Shown here: positions 26,521 through 35,447 of the stretch, one piece after another | How positions within the stretch are numbered: the first letter of the stretch is position 1 | Layout: each line of letters opens with the position of its first letter | Source of the DNA: Gammaproteobacteria bacterium | GTDB lineage: Bacteria > Pseudomonadota > Gammaproteobacteria > Pseudomonadales > Litorivicinaceae | DNA: 64,000 bases | NCBI GenBank assembly: GCA_024640985.1 | Contig: JAHEDY010000002.1 | Coordinates: forward strand, 66,383-130,382 | Direction: 5' to 3' | Program-made: the position numbers and the translations under genes | The notes under the pieces: generated by a model | Databases searched by the model: none | Told to the model about the DNA's origin: nothing | The model's input: only the letters and a program-made list of their open reading frames with translations

Positions 26521-28642
26521 ATAAAGAGTGTGGCGCCCTTCGATCAAAATCAAGATCGATACTGGCGCGGGTTAAGTCCTTGACGAGACATCGTTCAGAG
26601 ACCGATTGATCAAGCGCAAAGCCTTTAAAGTTATTTGAGAAATAGATCACGCCATTAGGCGCGAGCCACTGAAGACAATCGTCAATCAATGCACTGTGAT
26701 CACGCTGGATATCGAGCGTTTGTTCGGTACTCTTGGTATTTGAAAACGTTGGTGGATCCAGAATGATCAAGTCAAATTGCGGCTCATGATTCTCAGTCAG
26801 CCATTCCAGAACGTTGGCCCGAATAAATTGGTAATGCTTGGGGTTTAGGCCATTGATTTCAAAATGACGATGCGCCCAAGTGAGATAGGTCTTTGACATA
26901 TCGATACTGGTCACTGAACGTGCCAGCCCTTTGGCCGCGGCGACGCTTAATGCTCCGGTGTAACAGAATAAATTCAACACCCTCAAGCCACGACAGGACT
27001 CTAGCAACCACCGTCTGAGTGGTCGATGGTCCAAGAACAGGCCGACGTCGGTATACGTGGTTAAATTGACTTCGAAGTGCATGCCGTTTTCGTAAACCTC
27101 AACGCGCAGAGGCTCGGCATTTCGCTCATACTGCGAGTTCCCGGATTGTCGAAACCGTTCTTTATAAATCACATGTTTCAACGCAATACCCAAGTGTTTC
27201 GGAACCCACTGACGAATCAATTGACGTCGATTATTCGCGCGTTTCGGATCCACAGTCTTTGGCGGGCGGTACTCTTGAATATGCAGATAGTCGGCATATT
27301 GATCGATGACTACATTGTATTCAGGCAGGTCTGAATCGTAGAGACGAAAACAGTTGGTTTCATTCTTCTTCAGAAGCTTTGATCTCAACTTGAGATTCTT
27401 AGTTAATCGATTAAGTAAGGGCCAAATTTCCTCAGGAGGTTCGGATGCCTCGTGTTCTTGAGTCATGACCGGGTTCAAACCAAGAGCGAATTTTCCAATG
27501 TTCAACCGCATCCCGCCGGCTTGCATCTCCCATTTTTTATCGGCTCTAAGACCAACCGCCTGAATCCATTCTTTCTCTGATGTAATGAGCCCCAAATACG
27601 CTGGATTAAATGCTTTACACCGCTCACCGAGAATTCGATACAGTTCGGCCAAATCTTCATGACGGCTGAGTCTTGTACCATAGGGTGGGTTGGCTAAGAT
27701 CCAGATGCGGTCATCCTCGCTCAATGCAAACTTCTCGGGCGTTAAATCATCGATGGCGGCGACGTCGACTGTGATCCACTGACTAAGGCCTGCTCGCTCA
27801 ATATTTGCTCGCGCACGCTCGACGGCATCCGGATTAATATCGAACCCGAAAAATCGCGTTGACGGTTCCCGTTCCCGGAGACGCTCATTCGCGACTAATT
27901 CCGTCCATGAGATCGCCTCGAGCCCAGTCCACCGGGATAACTGGCTCGATGCCCGAAATCGTTGCGGCGAAATTTGGCTGAGACGCATACATGCTTCGAT
28001 CAGAATGGTTCCAGATCCGCAGCAGGGATCGATCACAACAGTGGGTTCAGGCTGATCAATTTTGAGTCGTGATAACATCACTTGAGCGAGCGTTTCGCGA
28101 AGCGGTGCTTCTCCTCCTTCGGTACGATAACCCCGCTGGTTCAGCGGCGATCGATTTAGGTTCACACCAATATCAACCTGCCCTCGACCAAACCGAACAG
28201 CCAATCGAACGGCAGGTTCCTCAGTTTCATAGTCAGGTCGTGACCGATTCGCAACGGATGCTTGATCACGGATCGCATCCATCACCAACTGACCAGCAAA
28301 GCGCGAATCTTTCACCCAAGCCACTTTCCCCGTGATATCAACGCGGATACTCGCTCCAGGATAAAGCATTTGATTCCAATCAATGGTGCGTAGCAAATCA
28401 CGGAATTGATCAGCTGAAGTGGCTTCGCCTCGTTGCAAAATCCAGACAACCCGATCGCCAACGCGTGTGGTTAACAGCGTTCGATAGGCATCTTTGAGAG
28501 TGCCTTCGGCGGTCACCCATCCAAGCTGACGGCCACGCACGTCAAGGCCCAGCGCTTTGACCTCATCGGCAACCAGATCATCGGTGGCCAGAAGAGTTCC
28601 AATCGCGAAAATACCTGTGCTATGTTTGAGGTCGTGATTCAT
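26483..28642 (-). CDS. rlmL: Bifunctional 23S rRNA methyltransferase RlmKL (m2G2445/m7G2069)
   Basis: This fused enzyme modifies two guanosines near the peptidyl transferase centre. The 719-residue protein has a THUMP RNA-binding domain (about 45-160), an RlmL methyltransferase core with DPCCGSGTILIEA (205-217) and the catalytic NPPY (318-321). A second, RlmK methyltransferase follows with LNLFCYTGALSVAAA and a catalytic DPPTFSN motif near 655. Length matches E. coli RlmL/YcbY (702). It is divergent from rmf, so two ribosome-related genes share a 70-base control region. Both halves look intact. Confidence 0.95.
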   Translation of the reverse strand: MNHDLKHSTGIFAIGTLLATDDLVADEVKALGLDVRGRQLGWVTAEGTLKDAYRTLLTTRVGDRVVWILQRGEATSADQFRDLLRTIDWNQMLYPGASIRVDITGKVAWVKDSRFAGQLVMDAIRDQASVANRSRPDYETEEPAVRLAVRFGRGQVDIGVNLNRSPLNQRGYRTEGGEAPLRETLAQVMLSRLKIDQPEPTVVIDPCCGSGTILIEACMRLSQISPQRFRASSQLSRWTGLEAISWTELVANERLREREPSTRFFGFDINPDAVERARANIERAGLSQWITVDVAAIDDLTPEKFALSEDDRIWILANPPYGTRLSRHEDLAELYRILGERCKAFNPAYLGLITSEKEWIQAVGLRADKKWEMQAGGMRLNIGKFALGLNPVMTQEHEASEPPEEIWPLLNRLTKNLKLRSKLLKKNETNCFRLYDSDLPEYNVVIDQYADYLHIQEYRPPKTVDPKRANNRRQLIRQWVPKHLGIALKHVIYKERFRQSGNSQYERNAEPLRVEVYENGMHFEVNLTTYTDVGLFLDHRPLRRWLLESCRGLRVLNLFCYTGALSVAAAKGLARSVTSIDMSKTYLTWAHRHFEINGLNPKHYQFIRANVLEWLTENHEPQFDLIILDPPTFSNTKSTEQTLDIQRDHSALIDDCLQWLAPNGVIYFSNNFKGFALDQSVSERCLVKDLTRASIDLDFDRRAPHSLFKLSPKTVDESE

Positions 28643-28712
28643 AAGAAATCACAAGTGACAACCATGGAAACACAATCGGCTTCGATAACCGATTTCAAGG
28701 AGATCACAATCG

Positions 28713-28922
28713 ATGAAAACAATAAAACGCAGCTTAACTGACCGTTTCTACAATCGCGGCTATCGTGCTGGAATCGGCGGCAAATCTCGTGAGATCTGCC
28801 CGACGGTATCTGGACTGGGTCGGGACGCCTGGCTCTCAGGCTGGCGAGATGGTCGAGCCGCATCTTGGGATGGCCTAACCGGCGTATCCGGGATTCATTG
28901 CGATCCACAGATTGCTTCATAG
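28713..28922 (+). CDS. rmf: Ribosome modulation factor
   Basis: RMF dimerises 70S ribosomes into inactive 100S particles in stationary phase. The 69-residue product has the family core: basic RSLTDRFYNRGYRAGIGGKSRE, a cysteine-proline pair (CP), then WLSGWRDGRA. E. coli RMF has 55 residues; here the C-terminus has about 14 extra residues (SWDGLTGVSGIHCDPQIAS region). AAGGAG lies 10 bases before the ATG. Rmf genes are usually controlled by ppGpp and growth rate. A hairpin follows the stop. Confidence 0.93.
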   Translation: MKTIKRSLTDRFYNRGYRAGIGGKSREICPTVSGLGRDAWLSGWRDGRAASWDGLTGVSGIHCDPQIAS

Positions 28923-28936
28923 AGCTCCGCATGTGC

Positions 28937-28959
28937 CGCACCCTCAAAAGGGGTGCGGT
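28937..28959. terminator. Hairpin between convergent rmf and pyrD
   Basis: A perfect 8-bp stem CCGCACCC/GGGTGCGG with a 7-base loop TCAAAAG sits 14 bases after the rmf stop and 14 before the pyrD stop. T-runs are weak on both sides, so it may act in both directions at moderate strength or protect rmf mRNA 3' ends. Confidence 0.6.
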
Positions 28960-28973
28960 TGAAGCACACCTGA

Positions 28974-29972
28974 TCATTGAGTCACCCGTATCGCGTCTTT
29001 AACGAGTTGTGGCCCCCGATAAATCAGCCCTGTATAGACTTGGACAAGAGATGCACCCAGATCCAGTCTGCGTTGAGCATCATCTCCAGACATTACTCCT
29101 CCGACCGAGATCACAGGCAAGGCTCCTTCCAAAACCTCCACAGCGACCTTTAAGCAATGCTCTGATTGTCTCGCCAAAGGCGCACCAGACAATCCGCCGA
29201 TCTCTGCTTGGTATTGACCGCTCAATCCCTCTCGCCGAACGGTTGTATTCGTCAAGATCACACCATCTGCCACTGACCGCTTCAAGGCTTCCAGGACTTT
29301 TTGTAAATCTTGATCAAGAAAATCAGGTGCCAGTTTGACAAAAACAGGAAGCATTTGCTGCCGGCGATTCTGAAGACCTGTTCGTGCCTCAAGAACCGGT
29401 GCCACAACATCTAAAATCTTATCGGCATCCGCCAAGTCTCTAAGCCCTGGGGTATTCGGACTCGACACATTAATGGTGATGTAATCAGAAACAGCCGCTG
29501 CCTTCTGAAGACAGTGCACATAATCTTCATGCGCCGTTTCGTTCGGTGTCTTCTTATTTTTGCCAATATTCACGCCAATGATGCCCGCATAGGGGTGGTT
29601 TGTCAGGCGCGCGACCAGTGCGTCAATCCCGTCGTTATTAAAACCAAAGCGATTAATCAACCCACGATCACGCTCAAGGCGAAAAACCCGTGGCTTTGGG
29701 TTACCCGGTTGTGCTCGTGGAGTGACTGTGCCCACTTCAATGTGTCCAAAGCCAAGACGTGAAAATCCAGAGACAGCAACGCCGTTTTTATCAAGCCCTG
29801 CAGCCAAGCCGATCGGATTAGCAAATCGCAGTCCTGCGACCTCACACGAACGCCCCTGGATTGGTGGTGATGCCCCCAGACACTTGCCCATGAATTGTAG
29901 TGAATGGATCGTTAGATCGTGAGCAGCTTCGGGATCAATCCGAAATAATGCAGGCTTCAATAGTGAATACAC
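28974..29972 (-). CDS. pyrD: Dihydroorotate dehydrogenase, class 2 (quinone)
   Basis: PyrD oxidises dihydroorotate to orotate in pyrimidine synthesis, passing electrons through FMN to membrane quinone. The 332-residue protein has the short amphipathic N-terminal extension of class 2 enzymes (about 1-30) for membrane contact. It also has NPIGLAAGLDKNG, the active-site serine in INVSSPNTPGL, and the FMN-phosphate loop ISVGGVMSGDDA. Length matches E. coli PyrD (336). GTG start at 29972 with GGGAG six bases upstream. In E. coli pyrD and rmf are also close neighbours, so the rmf-pyrD-rlmKL grouping is conserved. Confidence 0.95.
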   Translation of the reverse strand: MYSLLKPALFRIDPEAAHDLTIHSLQFMGKCLGASPPIQGRSCEVAGLRFANPIGLAAGLDKNGVAVSGFSRLGFGHIEVGTVTPRAQPGNPKPRVFRLERDRGLINRFGFNNDGIDALVARLTNHPYAGIIGVNIGKNKKTPNETAHEDYVHCLQKAAAVSDYITINVSSPNTPGLRDLADADKILDVVAPVLEARTGLQNRRQQMLPVFVKLAPDFLDQDLQKVLEALKRSVADGVILTNTTVRREGLSGQYQAEIGGLSGAPLARQSEHCLKVAVEVLEGALPVISVGGVMSGDDAQRRLDLGASLVQVYTGLIYRGPQLVKDAIRVTQ

Positions 29973-30037
29973 GACGGCTCCCTAGTCGACCGCCGGCTAT
30001 CTTAGCGGACCTCGGGTCTGAGGGCTATGAAATCGGC

Positions 30038-31654
30038 CTAGACAAGCTCTGTCTGGTCATCATCGAGGTAAAAACTGTCCTTGGAGACCAGTGGCCAGTA
30101 GGTCCGCAAACGAGGATCCTCAAGAACCCCTTGGCCCGTGACCAAGACGCCTGAGCTGACCTTCGGATAGATCTGATCGGCCAACTTGATTTGGCTCGCG
30201 GATAAGCGCCGCACGATGTGACGCCGATTGAGATCATTTGGATGCTTGATACCAGCCGCACCGAGTAACTCGGCAACGGCTTCAAGCGTATGTTGATGGA
30301 AATTAGAGACCCGCTCTGCTCTCGAGGGGACGTCTAAGGCCCTGTATCGACTGGGATCCATAGTTGTGATCCCGGTCGGACAATGACCAGAACCACAATC
30401 TTTGGCTTGAATACAACCCAGCGCAAACATGAAGGGTCGCGCCATGTTGCACCAGTCAGCACCGAGAGCACAGAGACGTGTGATGTCATAGGCGCTGACA
30501 ATTTTAGCAGCCGCACCCACCTTAATCTGGTCTCGCAAACCCGCCCCGCGCAAAGCATTATCGACAAAAACGACCGCATCACGCAGCGGTGACCCGACAT
30601 GATCAGAAAACTCAGTCGGTGCTGCACCGGTTCCACCCTCTGAACCATCGACTGTCACAAAATCCAGGCGGGTGTCTGTCTCAACCATGGCTTTGACCAG
30701 AGACACAAACTCCCAAGGATGACCGATGCAGAGTTTGATCCCCACAGGCTTCCCTCCAGACAGGTGTTTCAAGCGCTGGCTAAACTCGAGTAATTCAACG
30801 GGTGTTCGGAACTCCGAATGACTGGGTGGAGATTCGCACGTCTGTCCAACAGGAATCCCCCGGGTTCTGGCAATTTCTTCTGTCACTTTGGGAGCAGGAA
30901 GGATTCCTCCATGGCCAGGCTTTGCACCCTGACTGAGTTTGATCTCAATCATTTTCACTTGATCACTCGTGGCTTTCGCCTGGAAAAGGTCTGGGTCGAA
31001 CCGACCATCGGGCGTGCGGCAACCAAAATATCCGGTCGAGATCTGCCAAATCAGATCACCACCACCACGTTCATGATAAACCGATAATGATCCCTCTCCA
31101 GTGTTCTGGGCAAAGCCTCCCAGTTTGGCACCTTTGCTCAGTGACTCGACTGCAGGTGGGGACAGAGCACCAAAGGACATGCCCGAAATATTTAACAAAG
31201 ACATGGAATAAACCCGGCCAGTGTTTTCATCACCGACGGTCACCCGAAAGTCATGATCAGTGATTTTGATTGGATTAATCGAATGATTCAACCAGTTGTA
31301 TTCTTCTTCATACACCGCTTTTTCGGTTCCGAAAGAGCGTTTTGCTTGATTGTTTTTCGCGCGCTGATAAACCATCGCACGCTGATTTCGGGAATACGGC
31401 GTCTCGTCCGTGTCAGATTCCCAAAAATACTGCCGGAGCTCTGGACGAATACTTTCCAGCAAGTATCTGAGTCGCCCCATCAGAGGATAATTGGCGCGAA
31501 CCGGATGCGTGCTTTTAAAGTAGTCCCGAAACCCTAAAATCATCAGAAATGAAAAAACGATCAATGGCCAGATGAAAGCTGACGCAAATAATAGCCCAAT
31601 GACAGAGATCAAAGCCCCCAAGGAGACCCCGACCAACACAGCATATCGACCCAT
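30038..31654 (-). CDS. Membrane-anchored FMN-binding glutamate synthase-like protein
   Basis: The 538-residue protein has two adjacent hydrophobic segments at the N-terminus (about 5-45), then a GltB-type central FMN domain: LNISGMSFGALSPPAVESLSKG, GEGSLSVYHERGGGDLIWQ, SQGAKPGHGGILP and the FMN/substrate block VDGSEGGTGAAP. A cysteine group near CIQAKDCGSGHCPTGI resembles the 3Fe-4S site of glutamate synthases. It lacks the N-terminal glutamine amidotransferase domain and there is no gltD nearby, so ordinary glutamate synthase activity is unlikely. ATG 31654 is chosen over an upstream GTG at 31675. It follows pepN closely; function unknown. Confidence 0.85.
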   Translation of the reverse strand: MGRYAVLVGVSLGALISVIGLLFASAFIWPLIVFSFLMILGFRDYFKSTHPVRANYPLMGRLRYLLESIRPELRQYFWESDTDETPYSRNQRAMVYQRAKNNQAKRSFGTEKAVYEEEYNWLNHSINPIKITDHDFRVTVGDENTGRVYSMSLLNISGMSFGALSPPAVESLSKGAKLGGFAQNTGEGSLSVYHERGGGDLIWQISTGYFGCRTPDGRFDPDLFQAKATSDQVKMIEIKLSQGAKPGHGGILPAPKVTEEIARTRGIPVGQTCESPPSHSEFRTPVELLEFSQRLKHLSGGKPVGIKLCIGHPWEFVSLVKAMVETDTRLDFVTVDGSEGGTGAAPTEFSDHVGSPLRDAVVFVDNALRGAGLRDQIKVGAAAKIVSAYDITRLCALGADWCNMARPFMFALGCIQAKDCGSGHCPTGITTMDPSRYRALDVPSRAERVSNFHQHTLEAVAELLGAAGIKHPNDLNRRHIVRRLSASQIKLADQIYPKVSSGVLVTGQGVLEDPRLRTYWPLVSKDSFYLDDDQTELV

Positions 31655-31677
31655 TACGATTTCTTTTAATAACACTT

Positions 31678-34275
31678 CTAATCTACTGATTTACTGACAA
31701 TTTCATAAAGATCTTTGGATAAATCCTTGGCGATCATTCGACGCAACTCTGCCTTCATTGACGCTTGATATTGCTCAGTAAACCGAGCCCATTGGCAGAG
31801 AGGCATCACCAATCGTGACGCAATTTGCGGATTCATTGCATCCAGTTTCAGGACAGCATCAGCGAGCAATCGATAGCCTTCTGGTGTATGGAAGGCCCTA
31901 ACGTTTCGATTCGCAAATGTGCCAAGGACAGCGCGAACCCGATTTGGATTGGTCCACGTAAAGCGCTCATGTGACAGGAGTTCGTGCAGTCGATCGATGG
32001 TAGCGGTCGACTCATTCATCGCCTCGGTGGATAACCAGAGATCCAAAACTTCATCAGTCTCTGCTTCGGCGAGGAAATTGCGAGATAAGCGCTCAGAAAG
32101 TCCTGCTGAGCCATCACTTCTTGCAATTCGATAAGCTGCAAACCGTTCGGTGAGATTCGAGGCTTTGTCAAAACGCTCGCTTAAGATCTCGTCGACCGAA
32201 CGCGTCTTGGCCAAATAACCCAAGGCTGTAATGGCAAGGGAGCGGCGGCCAATCGCAGATGCTTCGGGTTCATACGGACCATCCACCTTCATTGCTTTAT
32301 ACAGGTCTTCCCAATGGGCCTCTCCACTGTCGGCCAGGTGTTGTCGCAAGGACTGTCTAGCAGCGAGAATGGCTTGCGGATCCGCGGGCTTCAGCACATC
32401 CCACAAGATATTATCCTGTGGCAACATCAGCATTTCAGCGAGACAAGCAGGGTCAGCGATGGTAGCGGGATCAGCAATTAAGCCGCATACGAGATCGGCA
32501 AGTTGCGGCTGAATGCCGGCCTCAGGGTCTGCCAAGAGCAGCTGAATTGCCTGAATGTACAAATCTTGTATCGCATCCCAACGGTTGACGCCGTCGTCGT
32601 CAAAGCGGGCAAGCGCCGCCAGATCATGCGTTGATCGCTCCATCTCCAATTTCACCGGTGCGGACAATCCTCGCAACACCGAAACCACAGGCGATCCCAT
32701 GACCTCCTGATGCTCGATCGATGCCGAGGCTTCAGTCAATTCAAACAACGTTTCAGGAACCAACACCTGCCCACTCTCACGATCAATGACCTGGTAACTG
32801 ATTGGAATCACATACGGTGCATGGGAGTTATCCTTGGCGATCACCGGAGCTTTTTGCGTCAATAAAATCTGTAATCGACCTGATTGCGGATCATGCTCGA
32901 CATCCACCTGGAGTCTGGGAGTCCCTGGTTGTTGATACCAATGCATGAACTGACCAAAATCACGCCCAGAGACCTCTGCCATCGCCGCGATGAACTCGTT
33001 GATCGTCACCGCTTGACCATCGTGACGTGAAAAGTACAGATCACTGCCTTGTCGGAACTGGACAGGACCGAGCAGGGTATGAATCATGCGAACGACTTCA
33101 GCACCCTTTTCATAAATCGTGAGCGTGTAAAAATTAGAGATCTCTTGGTACTCAGACGGTTGGACTGGGTGAGCTGTCGGACCGCCATCTTCGGTAAACT
33201 GAGCGCTCCTGAGAAAATTCACGTCTTGAATCCGCTTCACGGCACGCGAGTTGATGTCTGCACTGAACTCGCTGTCTCGGAAAACAGTAAAGCCCTCTTT
33301 TAAACTGAGCTGAAACCAGTCTCGACAGGTCACACGATTACCAGACCAATTGTGAAAGTATTCGTGCGCGACAATCGCCTCAATGCGTTGAAACGCCTGA
33401 TCAGTGGCGGCTTCTGGGTTGGCCAGAACACAGCTCGAATTGAAGATATTCAAGCCCTTATTTTCCATCGCGCCCATATTGAAGTGACTCACAGCCACGA
33501 TCATGAAGATATCAAGATCATATTCTCGGCCGTACACCTGCTCGTCCCAAGCCATTGCTCGCTTTAAACTTTCAAGCGCGTACTGCACACGATCAAGGTC
33601 TTTGTGTTCGACATAAATCCGCAAATCAATGGTGCGCCCCGACATCGTCAGAAACTGGTCCTGCTGGACTGCCAGATGGCCTCCGACTAAGGCAAAAAGA
33701 TAACAGGGTTTCGGAAATGGATCGTGCCAGACAACACATCTTCGGCCATCCGGATACACCTCATCACTGATCGGATTCCCGTTCGATAAGAGCACGGGAT
33801 GTTGATCGTCAGCAATGATGCGCGTGGTAAAGATACTCATCACATCTGGGCGATCGGGGTAATACGTAATCCGCCGAAATCCCTCCGCCTCACACTGCGT
33901 GCAAAACATTCCGTTCGATAAATACAATCCTTCCAGTGCGGTATTCGCCTTGGGATTCAACTGCGTCACAATTTCAAGAGTAAATGATTCGGGAACTTGG
34001 CGAATCAAAAGTGTCTCATCAATCTCAACCAGTCGATCTTCGCTCACTTCAACGCCATCAATCGTGATGGAGACTCGAGTGAGGTCTTTACCATTGAGCT
34101 CAATTGAAGTGACACCTTGGGTAATGCGTCGAACCTGTGATCTCTGAGTGACGCGTGTTTCAGTCGGATGCAGTTCGAAGGTCAGGTCCACATCGGCAAT
34201 CACATAGGGATAAGGCTCATAATCCGACAAGCGCGTGATGCTTGGTGAGGTATTCAAGGTGCGCGCGTCAGTCAT
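31678..34275 (-). CDS. pepN: Aminopeptidase N (M1 metallopeptidase)
   Basis: PepN trims N-terminal residues from peptides in the cytosol and is a main peptide-recycling enzyme. The 865-residue protein (E. coli 870) has GAMENKGLNIF for substrate N-terminus binding, the zinc motif HEYFHNWSGNR and a downstream glutamate in LKEGFTVFRD, then the long C-terminal helical domain. ATG 34275 is preferred, with AAGGA eight bases upstream; a TTG at 34281 adds two residues. It overlaps the preceding DUF1315 gene by 8 bases. Confidence 0.96.
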   Translation of the reverse strand: MTDARTLNTSPSITRLSDYEPYPYVIADVDLTFELHPTETRVTQRSQVRRITQGVTSIELNGKDLTRVSITIDGVEVSEDRLVEIDETLLIRQVPESFTLEIVTQLNPKANTALEGLYLSNGMFCTQCEAEGFRRITYYPDRPDVMSIFTTRIIADDQHPVLLSNGNPISDEVYPDGRRCVVWHDPFPKPCYLFALVGGHLAVQQDQFLTMSGRTIDLRIYVEHKDLDRVQYALESLKRAMAWDEQVYGREYDLDIFMIVAVSHFNMGAMENKGLNIFNSSCVLANPEAATDQAFQRIEAIVAHEYFHNWSGNRVTCRDWFQLSLKEGFTVFRDSEFSADINSRAVKRIQDVNFLRSAQFTEDGGPTAHPVQPSEYQEISNFYTLTIYEKGAEVVRMIHTLLGPVQFRQGSDLYFSRHDGQAVTINEFIAAMAEVSGRDFGQFMHWYQQPGTPRLQVDVEHDPQSGRLQILLTQKAPVIAKDNSHAPYVIPISYQVIDRESGQVLVPETLFELTEASASIEHQEVMGSPVVSVLRGLSAPVKLEMERSTHDLAALARFDDDGVNRWDAIQDLYIQAIQLLLADPEAGIQPQLADLVCGLIADPATIADPACLAEMLMLPQDNILWDVLKPADPQAILAARQSLRQHLADSGEAHWEDLYKAMKVDGPYEPEASAIGRRSLAITALGYLAKTRSVDEILSERFDKASNLTERFAAYRIARSDGSAGLSERLSRNFLAEAETDEVLDLWLSTEAMNESTATIDRLHELLSHERFTWTNPNRVRAVLGTFANRNVRAFHTPEGYRLLADAVLKLDAMNPQIASRLVMPLCQWARFTEQYQASMKAELRRMIAKDLSKDLYEIVSKSVD

Positions 34276-34534
34276 GTGCAATATCCTTTGATGGAATCAA
34301 ATCAGGCACCGAATCAAGAATCCCAGATGCCGTTTTTTTTCGATGAATAAATCCAGTGCGCTCATCTTCCGGAAGTTTTGCTGCGTCATACAAGATGACT
34401 GCCTCTAGCATCAACGCTCTTTGTGCCTCGGAGACCATTCGACCGTCCGGAAACTTGCCGAGTTCAATCGCTCGCTTAAGATCCTGCGCCATCTCTGGAG
34501 TTAACGATTCGATCAATTCATTGACTGTATTCAT
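34268..34534 (-). CDS. DUF1315 family protein (YeaC-like)
   Basis: The 88-residue product fits DUF1315: SLTPEMAQDLKRAIELGKFPDGRMVSEAQRALMLEAVILYDA resembles E. coli YeaC. Soluble, helical, no known function. It is coupled to nadK by an ATGA overlap (34531-34534) and runs 8 bases into pepN, so it is co-translated with both. Confidence 0.85.
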   Translation of the reverse strand: MNTVNELIESLTPEMAQDLKRAIELGKFPDGRMVSEAQRALMLEAVILYDAAKLPEDERTGFIHRKKTASGILDSVPDLIPSKDIAHD

Positions 34535-35427
34535 TCATCATCCTGTTGTGGCTCAATTCGCCCGCCCCATTGGAGTTTCGACCGACACACTTCGTAATAG
34601 GAATATCCCGGAGGATGCAACAACGTGAGTTTTTCAACGGATTGACGAATCACCACCTGATCACCTAACAGCAACGAAATATGGGTTTGCCCATCACAAC
34701 TCACTTGCGGAAGCGCCTGATGTTTCTCAGTGACCGTCACTGAGATAACACAATCCGCCGGCACAACGATGGGTCGAGCATTTAATGTATGAGGAAACAT
34801 GGGGACGAGCACCAACGCATCCAACCTCGGATGCATAATCGGCCCACCCGCGGAAAGCGCATAAGCTGTTGACCCAGTTGGGGTCGAGACGATCAAGCCG
34901 TCGGATCGACTGGAATACACAAACTGGTCATCAATACAGAGGTCAAACCCCAGCATGCGAGCGCTTTGGCCTTTGTGGAGCACGATATCGTTCAAGGCAT
35001 TGGCGCGAGCAATCACCTGATCATCCCGAATTACTTCCACTGAGTTAAGGCTACGTTGCTCTTCCGTAAACTTTCCCAGCAACGCCTGCCCGACTTTTTC
35101 GATGGCCTCTGACGGCCGAATATCCGTCAAAAACCCAAGAGTTCCGCGGTTAATCCCCAACACGGGCGTATCAAACCTTGCCAACGCGCGACTTGCGCCA
35201 AGAAGGCTACCATCACCCCCGACGACGATTGCCAAATCGACTTTTTGTCCAATGTGTTCGAGCGCACAATGCGGTAAGCCAGAAAACTCGCCGACGTCAG
35301 CGATCTCATCCTCGATCCAAACTTCTAACCCTTGGTCTCTCAGATAATCGATCAATCGTGATATCGTTTCGACGGCCTGCTGGTGTGCTGACCGACCGAT
35401 CAAGGCCACCCGTTTAAATTTATTCAC
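34531..35427 (-). CDS. nadK: NAD kinase
   Basis: NadK phosphorylates NAD to NADP using ATP. The 298-residue protein carries the GGDGS motif (VVGGDGSLLGASRAL), the NRGTLGFLTDI loop, the RSDGLIVSTPTGSTAYALSAGGP core and the C-terminal DGQ region. Length matches E. coli NadK (292). I use GTG 35427 because it gives the family-typical MNKFKRVALIG start with AAGGA six bases upstream; a TTG at 35454 would add nine residues. It diverges from the DUF1853 gene; with those extra residues the two would overlap. Confidence 0.95.
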   Translation of the reverse strand: MNKFKRVALIGRSAHQQAVETISRLIDYLRDQGLEVWIEDEIADVGEFSGLPHCALEHIGQKVDLAIVVGGDGSLLGASRALARFDTPVLGINRGTLGFLTDIRPSEAIEKVGQALLGKFTEEQRSLNSVEVIRDDQVIARANALNDIVLHKGQSARMLGFDLCIDDQFVYSSRSDGLIVSTPTGSTAYALSAGGPIMHPRLDALVLVPMFPHTLNARPIVVPADCVISVTVTEKHQALPQVSCDGQTHISLLLGDQVVIRQSVEKLTLLHPPGYSYYEVCRSKLQWGGRIEPQQDDE

Positions 35428-35447
35428 CACTTGTCCTTGGAAGCTCA

